Assembly (NCBI GenBank): GCA_030598305.1
Contig: JAUVQC010000017.1
Location: 1 to 12,082 of the forward strand
Origin: Actinomycetes bacterium
GTDB taxonomy: Bacteria; Actinomycetota; Acidimicrobiia; UBA5794
Length of the DNA: 12,082 nt
Direction of reading: 5' to 3'
Position numbers and translations under genes: made by a program. A model generated the notes under the pieces. It ran no database searches. It had not been told where the DNA came from and saw nothing but the letters and a program-made list of their open reading frames with translations. Shown here piece after piece: positions 7,831 through 12,082 of the stretch (its first letter is position 1; each line of letters begins with the position of its first letter).

Positions 7831-7836
7831 TAGCGT
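7831..7836 (+). promoter_or_regulatory. Possible -10 box for a leaderless message
   Basis: TAGCGT fits TANNNT, and its last T is followed by six bases and then the ATG at 7843. Transcription would then start at or next to the first codon, as in the leaderless messages common in actinobacteria. No Shine-Dalgarno-like sequence precedes this ATG, which agrees. No good -35 is seen, and read-through from the prenyl synthase gene 41 bases upstream is also possible. Confidence 0.3.
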
Positions 7837-7842
7837 CATGGC

Positions 7843-9195
7843 ATGGCTGTTAGAACCCTCATCGTTGCGCTCGTCCTCGCCATTGTCGCTGCTGCCTGTG
7901 TACCCAAGTCCGGTGTCCCGACCACAACTACAGCGGTGGAGAACCAGACCACCACATCATCGGCAACGACCACTACGACCACACCTGAAGCTGAACAGGA
8001 TGAACTTGATGCTCCCGATCGAGGCGATCCGAACGATGTCGCCTCTGATGCGTTCTGGGACGCGGGTGACTTCGAAGTCTCGGATGAACCAAGCCTCTTC
8101 GACGAGGACGCCCTCACAGCCATCGAACAATGGCTCCCCGAGGACCTCGTCGACGGACTCGTATGGGAAGTTTTCGCCGATGGGTTGAACCCGAATGTCC
8201 TGGCTGTATCTGTCATCCCCACACTCACGTGGCGCGGTGACCCGAACTTCGTCCCCGCCCTCATTGCAACTCTCTCGGATGCAGACCCAAGGGAAGTGTC
8301 AGGAGGCGAAGTCGCAGGAGGCATATTCGAAGCCGAGACGCCGGGGGGACTGGTGCTGTACGCGTGGTCGACCGGCGATGGTTTCGTGATCTCCACATCG
8401 ATCGCCGCCATTGGCGCGGTCAACTACCTCGAATCGCTCGCCTCAGAGAGCCAGCCACAGACCGTGTGGGATGCCGGCACGTGCCTCTATGTCGATCCTG
8501 AAGCTGAGACACTCCCGTATGCGCCATTCCCTCCCGACGTCGTCGTGCCGTGCGCAGGGCCACACACTGCCGAGGTACTCGTATCGGAGCAGATCGGAAC
8601 CGATCTCGACGAATTCGACGCCGAAGCGATCGAGTACGACCGTAACTATCGATGCGACAAGGCGTACACGGAGGCCTTCGGTACGCAAAAGGATCACACC
8701 CCTTCGCTCATCACGTACATGCCGGACTCCGACGAGTGGGACCGAGGCGATCGATATCTGGCATGCGTGGTCCAGCTCAGAACGATCGACGGCCCGCTCC
8801 TGATCGCCGGCCCGATGTCGGAACGCACCGACCTCGAGTGGAACCCGATCCCCGAGGAGTGCCTTGACCGCTCCTTCGCACCCGAGATGGTCGAATGCGG
8901 CCGCCCCCACGGATATCAGTATCTTGGCGACGCGACCGTTGCATTCGACGAGTGGCCAGCCGACGGACCGTCGGCGTTCCAGGCCGCGTGCGACGATCTA
9001 GTGGACGACTTCGTCCGCACAGGACCCGTTCGAGTCGACGTATTCGCTACCGGACTGTTCCCGTACGCATTCGAGCAGGGCGACCGATCGGTCCAGTGCA
9101 TGGCATTCGCGATCGAGGAGGGGCTACTCGTCGATGTGGTCGGCTCGTTCGGTGACGTCTGGCGGGTGATCGACTCGGACGGGATAGCCGCTTAG
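7843..9195 (+). CDS. Lipoprotein with tandem four-cysteine septum-formation-like domains
   Basis: This is a 450-residue exported protein of unknown exact role. A signal peptide ends in lipobox VAAAC (Cys19) and is followed by a Thr-rich tether to about residue 48, then an acidic stretch to about 90. Residues about 90-200 form a region I do not recognise. The C-terminal half holds two units with the same plan: Cys214, Cys237, PH at 240-241, Cys271, Cys308; and Cys340, Cys352, PH at 355-356, Cys383, Cys419. In both, the second Cys begins CxxPH. The pattern resembles the Septum_form domain of secreted actinobacterial proteins, and the four cysteines per unit probably form disulfides outside the cell. 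A role in the cell envelope or division is only suggested by that family name. It follows the prenyl synthase gene by 41 bases on the same strand and converges with the cupin gene. Confidence 0.8.
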   Translation: MAVRTLIVALVLAIVAAACVPKSGVPTTTTAVENQTTTSSATTTTTTPEAEQDELDAPDRGDPNDVASDAFWDAGDFEVSDEPSLFDEDALTAIEQWLPEDLVDGLVWEVFADGLNPNVLAVSVIPTLTWRGDPNFVPALIATLSDADPREVSGGEVAGGIFEAETPGGLVLYAWSTGDGFVISTSIAAIGAVNYLESLASESQPQTVWDAGTCLYVDPEAETLPYAPFPPDVVVPCAGPHTAEVLVSEQIGTDLDEFDAEAIEYDRNYRCDKAYTEAFGTQKDHTPSLITYMPDSDEWDRGDRYLACVVQLRTIDGPLLIAGPMSERTDLEWNPIPEECLDRSFAPEMVECGRPHGYQYLGDATVAFDEWPADGPSAFQAACDDLVDDFVRTGPVRVDVFATGLFPYAFEQGDRSVQCMAFAIEEGLLVDVVGSFGDVWRVIDSDGIAA

Positions 9196-9233
9196 GAGAC
9201 CGCTGACCAACGGCATCAATCAGCAGCCTCCTA
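9193..9233. terminator. Two-part inverted repeat between convergent genes, possible shared terminator
   Basis: TAGGAG at 9193-9198 pairs with CTCCTA at 9228-9233, and inside it GCTGA at 9202-9206 pairs with TCAGC at 9220-9224. The internal loop is a symmetric three bases on each side and the apical loop has 13 bases. Both genes' TAG stops lie in the outer arms. There is no T run, so this is a weak or factor-assisted terminator at best, but its symmetry would let it act in both directions. Confidence 0.4.
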
Positions 9234-9530
9234 GAGCAGGGTCAGCAACAGTCGCGACGGTTCGAGCGCGAGAACCGAGTGGGGAACTGACGCCTCAAGG
9301 TAGCACCACGCGGTAGGCCCCATCCTGGTGGTTTCGTCGCCGACAACAAAGTCGACACTCCCGGACACAACCTCGACGATGATCGGTCTGGCCGCGGTGT
9401 GCTCCGTGAGTTCCTGACCGGTGTCGAACGCAAAGCCAACAAGCCGAACCGAGTCGTTCTTGTAGAGCACTTTCGACAGGATTCCCTCGATGGGAATCTC
9501 CAGGTCGACAGTCACGTCGGGGATGATCAT
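9231..9530 (-). CDS. Small single-domain cupin protein
   Basis: This is a 99-residue all-beta cytoplasmic protein of the cupin fold with no known substrate. The first cupin motif is loosely present as GQELTEH followed by PIIVEVVSG, and the second as MGPTAWCYLEASVPHSVLA. Possible metal ligands are the His in TEHTA and the His in VPHSV. The usual HxH pair of the first motif is reduced to one His, so catalysis is uncertain and a binding or sensing role is possible. The ATG at 9530 overlaps the lysS stop as TGATG, with GAGGG 6 bases upstream. A GTG directly before it (9533) is an alternative start. It is the last gene of the panC-coaX-lysS cluster, and nothing in its sequence ties it to coenzyme A or tRNA charging. 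Confidence 0.75.
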   Translation of the reverse strand: MIIPDVTVDLEIPIEGILSKVLYKNDSVRLVGFAFDTGQELTEHTAARPIIVEVVSGSVDFVVGDETTRMGPTAWCYLEASVPHSVLALEPSRLLLTLL

Positions 9531-11050
9531 CACGAGCCCTCAGGTCGCATGGTCGGGAAGAGGATGACCTCTCTGATGTGACGTTTGTCGGTGAGCAACA
9601 TCACGAGTCGGTCGACACCGATGCCAAGGCCACCCGTTGGTGGCATCCCGTATTCGAGGGCCCTGATGTAATCCTCATCGATTGGGTGCGCCTCCTCATC
9701 ACCGGCGGCTTTCGCCTCAGCCTGGGACTCGAATCGCGACCGCTGGTCGAACGGATCGTTCAGTTCGGAGAACGCGTTCGCGTATTCAGCTCCCGCGATG
9801 AAGAGCTCGAACCGTTCGGTCACATGTGACTTGGTCCTATGGACACGGGCCAGCGGTGATGTCTCGATCGGATGTTCCGTCACATACGTTGGTTCCCACA
9901 ACGTGTCCTCGACCAGCTCGTCGAACAGCGCCTCGATGAGCTTCCCCGAGCCCCAGTGATCCTCCGGCTCGATCCCGTGGCGACCAGCCAACACGCGCAG
10001 CTCCTCAATGGATGTGTCGTAGCCGATGTCCTCCTTCACGGCCTCACGGGTGAGTTCAAGCATCGTTGCCCTGCGATATGGACCAGAAAGATCGAGTGCC
10101 CTGCCGTCGAATGTGACCTCGGTTCCTCCCGTGGCCACCACGGCACAGGCAGCCACCACGTCTTCGACGAGCACCATGACGTCATTGAAGTCCGCAAAGG
10201 CCTCATACGACTCGAGCATCGTGAATTCGGGGTTGTGCGTCGAATCGATTCCCTCGTTTCGGAAGATCCTCCCGATTTCGAAGACCTTCTCGATGCCGCC
10301 GATGACCAACCGCTTGAGATACAGCTCGGTTGCAATCCGGAGGTACATGTCCATGTCGAGCGCGTTGTGCGTCGTCTCGAAGGGCTTTGCCGTCGCCCCC
10401 GTCGCCTCGGGCAGCAGCACGGGAGTTTCGACCTCGACGTATCCCCGGATCTCGAACTGGCGTCTCAGCTCGCTGACGATCTTTGCCCTCGTGAGGGCGA
10501 CGTTACGCGAGTCCTCGTTCGCGAGGAGGTCGAGATACCTTCGGCGGCTTCGCTGCTCGATGTCCTTGAGACCGTGCCACTTGTCTGGCATGGGCCGCAA
10601 GCTCTTCTGGAGAAGCACGAACTCTGTGATGCGTACGCTGAGCTCGCCGCGCTTGGTGACGATCACCTCGCCCGTGGCTCCGATCCAATCACCAGCGTCG
10701 AGTTCACGAAACGCCTCGAACGCGCCGTCACCGAGTGTCCGTTTGTCTACGAAGAGCTGCAACGTTCCCGTGCCATCAGTGACCGGCGCGAAGATCAGCT
10801 TTCCCATCTCCCTTGTCGTCTGGAGACGACCCGCGACCGTGGCCGACTCACCGGTTGATGTGCCGGGCTCGAGTTCGGGGAATCGTTCCCTGAGGTCTGC
10901 TGCGGTGTCGGTACGGTCAAATGAGTAGGGGAATCCGCCGTCCTCCATCACCTTGCGGTACTTGGCCAGACGGTCACGGGTCAGCGCGTTCGTCTCGAGT
11001 GCCTCGGAATCAACGTCCGGTGTCTCGTGCCGTTCGGCTTCGTCGGTCAT
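9530..11050 (-). CDS. lysS: Lysyl-tRNA synthetase, class II
   Basis: This 506-residue enzyme charges tRNA-Lys with lysine using ATP. An N-terminal extension (about 1-68) precedes the OB-fold anticodon-binding domain (about 70-148, with GRLQTTREMGKLIFAPV). The catalytic core has motif 1 around RGYVEVETPVLLPEATGA at 202-219, and motif 2 FRNEGIDSTHNPEFTMLESY at 263-282. Motif 3 is GLGIGVDRLVMLLTD at 474-488. The end, EVILFPTMRP, is typical of bacterial LysRS, and the length is normal for the family. The ATG at 11050 overlaps the coaX stop as ATGA, and AGGA lies 6 bases upstream inside coaX, so the two are probably translated together. No second domain such as the MprF-like fusion of mycobacterial LysX is attached, so it reads as a housekeeping copy. 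Confidence 0.97.
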   Translation of the reverse strand: MTDEAERHETPDVDSEALETNALTRDRLAKYRKVMEDGGFPYSFDRTDTAADLRERFPELEPGTSTGESATVAGRLQTTREMGKLIFAPVTDGTGTLQLFVDKRTLGDGAFEAFRELDAGDWIGATGEVIVTKRGELSVRITEFVLLQKSLRPMPDKWHGLKDIEQRSRRRYLDLLANEDSRNVALTRAKIVSELRRQFEIRGYVEVETPVLLPEATGATAKPFETTHNALDMDMYLRIATELYLKRLVIGGIEKVFEIGRIFRNEGIDSTHNPEFTMLESYEAFADFNDVMVLVEDVVAACAVVATGGTEVTFDGRALDLSGPYRRATMLELTREAVKEDIGYDTSIEELRVLAGRHGIEPEDHWGSGKLIEALFDELVEDTLWEPTYVTEHPIETSPLARVHRTKSHVTERFELFIAGAEYANAFSELNDPFDQRSRFESQAEAKAAGDEEAHPIDEDYIRALEYGMPPTGGLGIGVDRLVMLLTDKRHIREVILFPTMRPEGS

Positions 11051-11820
11051 TCGGCGTCCTGGTTCAGTTCGAAGATGATGCGCAGACCCTCGAGCGTGAG
11101 GTAGGGATCGACCGTGTCCACACTCGAGCAGTGGGGAACGATGGTAGATGCCAGCCCACCGGTTGCCACTCTCGTGATGGGTTGATCGAATTCCGCAGCG
11201 ATCCGCTCGACGATGCCATCGACGAGGCCTGCGTGCCCATACAGTCCACCCGACTGTATCGCCTCGACCGTGCCCCTTCCGATGACCGACCGCGGGGCAG
11301 AGAACTCGACCTTTCGCAGGGCGGCCGTCCCCGAAATGAGCGCATCGGTTGAAATCTCGAGTCCCGGAGCGATAGCTCCACCGAGATAGGCGCCTTCGAG
11401 GCCAACTACGTCGAAGTTGGTCGATGTTCCAAAGTCGACGACCACGACCGGCACCCCATAACGTTCGCGGGCTGCGAGGGCGTTGACGATGCGGTCGGCC
11501 CCCACTTCACGCGGATTGTCGATTTCGATGGACATGCCGGTCTTCACGCCGGGCTCGACCACCACCACGGGCCCCGATGCGAGGTGGGGCGCAACACGGC
11601 GCAGGGCAGCGGTCATGGCGGGCACCACGCTCGAGATCGCAACACCCCTGACATCGCTCTGTGTGAACCCGTCTGCGCCCAGAATTCCGACAAGCTGCCA
11701 CCTTGCTTCATCAAAGGTCGCATCCGGATTCGTCGAAATTCGCCAGTGGCCGACCAGCTCCTCGCGATCGAACATCCCGAGAGCGACCTGCGTGTTCCCA
11801 ACGTCAACGGTGAGCAACAT
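11047..11820 (-). CDS. coaX: Type III pantothenate kinase
   Basis: This 257-residue enzyme phosphorylates pantothenate with ATP, the first committed step to coenzyme A. It is of the ASKHA fold and unrelated to CoaA. Phosphate loop DVGNT is at 6-10, GADRI at 107-111 near the pantothenate site, and DFGTSTNFDVV at 129-139 is the second phosphate motif. GGAIAPGLEIS at 147-157 and ATGGLA at 219-224 complete the family pattern. Type III enzymes usually need a monovalent cation and resist feedback by coenzyme A; this is known of the family, not shown here. The ATG at 11820 overlaps the panC stop as TGATG, with GGAG 7 bases upstream. The product of the upstream panC gene is this enzyme's substrate, so the order matches the pathway. 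Confidence 0.96.
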   Translation of the reverse strand: MLLTVDVGNTQVALGMFDREELVGHWRISTNPDATFDEARWQLVGILGADGFTQSDVRGVAISSVVPAMTAALRRVAPHLASGPVVVVEPGVKTGMSIEIDNPREVGADRIVNALAARERYGVPVVVVDFGTSTNFDVVGLEGAYLGGAIAPGLEISTDALISGTAALRKVEFSAPRSVIGRGTVEAIQSGGLYGHAGLVDGIVERIAAEFDQPITRVATGGLASTIVPHCSSVDTVDPYLTLEGLRIIFELNQDAE

Positions 11821-12082
11821 CAGTTGTCTCCATAGAGGATGCTCGGCCTGGTGAGTCGGGTGCCACGATCTGCTCTCCCGGCTTTGGGATCCAGGAACAC
11901 ATTGTCGATGAGCCGGACACCACCGATCCGCGCGGCGAGGGCGATGAACGACAGGGCTCGCACCTCATCGACTACCGACGCGTCTGAAGCGTGCGCCACC
12001 TCGACATATTCGATGGCGGTGACCGAATCACCTTCGAGCTCGGCTCGCGCCGCATCAACCAGATTCCGTGAGGACCGCTCCC
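11820..12082 (-). CDS. panC: Pantothenate synthetase (3' part only)
   Basis: The last 86 residues of a gene that enters from the right edge. AIEYVEV followed by a stretch ending in ALAARIGGVRLIDN matches the C-terminal domain of pantothenate synthetase, which joins pantoate and beta-alanine using ATP. The catalytic N-terminal domain lies outside the window. After RLIDN, where many PanC proteins end or nearly end, there is a basic tail of about 26 residues (VFLDPKAGRADRGTRLTR and on to YGDN). The stop overlaps the coaX start by one base, so the genes are almost certainly in one transcript. panD, often the neighbour of panC, is not between them. Confidence 0.85.
   Translation of the reverse strand, partial: ERSSRNLVDAARAELEGDSVTAIEYVEVAHASDASVVDEVRALSFIALAARIGGVRLIDNVFLDPKAGRADRGTRLTRPSILYGDN

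Noticed and set aside
7920..7985. ACC/ACA-rich low-complexity stretch as a possible microsatellite
   Set aside because: It encodes the Thr-rich tether of the lipoprotein with mixed codons, not a regular DNA repeat unit.
9872..10858. Plus-strand open frame of 328 codons opposite lysS
   Set aside because: It lies fully antisense to a clear lysS gene with all class II motifs, and its translation shows no family pattern.

Overview
The window reads as ordinary chromosomal DNA from a high-GC Gram-positive bacterium, most likely an actinomycete. The evidence is GC-rich codons, frequent GTG starts, lipoproteins with Thr/Ser/Asp-rich tethers, a mycobacterial-type ClpC start, and a septum-formation-family secreted protein. 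The pan-coaX-lysS gene order and the tether style would suit the class Acidimicrobiia, but that placement is inference. No phage, transposon, CRISPR, rRNA or tRNA signal was seen. Coding density is very high: the longest stretch without a gene is about 175 bases, between clpC and the prenyl synthase gene.

Bases 1-4026, all minus strand, hold a nucleoside-type ABC uptake operon. In transcription order it encodes a BMP/PnrA-family lipoprotein, a two-domain ATPase, a first permease and the start of a second permease that runs off the left edge. The last three are joined by ATGA stop/start overlaps. The lipoprotein gene is separated from the ATPase gene by about 156 bases containing a 16-bp perfect hairpin, which could let the binding protein be made in excess of the membrane parts.

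Bases 4135-6633 (minus) encode ClpC, the AAA+ unfoldase that feeds ClpP. It is divergent from a long-chain polyprenyl diphosphate synthase (plus, 6809-7801), probably supplying the menaquinone side chain. A secreted or tethered lipoprotein with two tandem four-cysteine septum-formation-like units follows on the plus strand (7843-9195).

Bases 9231-12082 (minus) form a tightly coupled cluster: the panC 3' end, coaX (type III pantothenate kinase), lysS (class II lysyl-tRNA synthetase) and a small cupin, with one- to four-base overlaps at each junction. PanC and CoaX are consecutive in the pathway to coenzyme A. The cluster converges on the septum-formation-like gene across a 35-base spacer that holds a two-part inverted repeat.

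I found no clearly new biological system. The points most worth a second look are the hairpin array inside the transporter operon, two similar 17-bp palindromes, the tandem four-Cys lipoprotein, and the absence of panD between panC and coaX.
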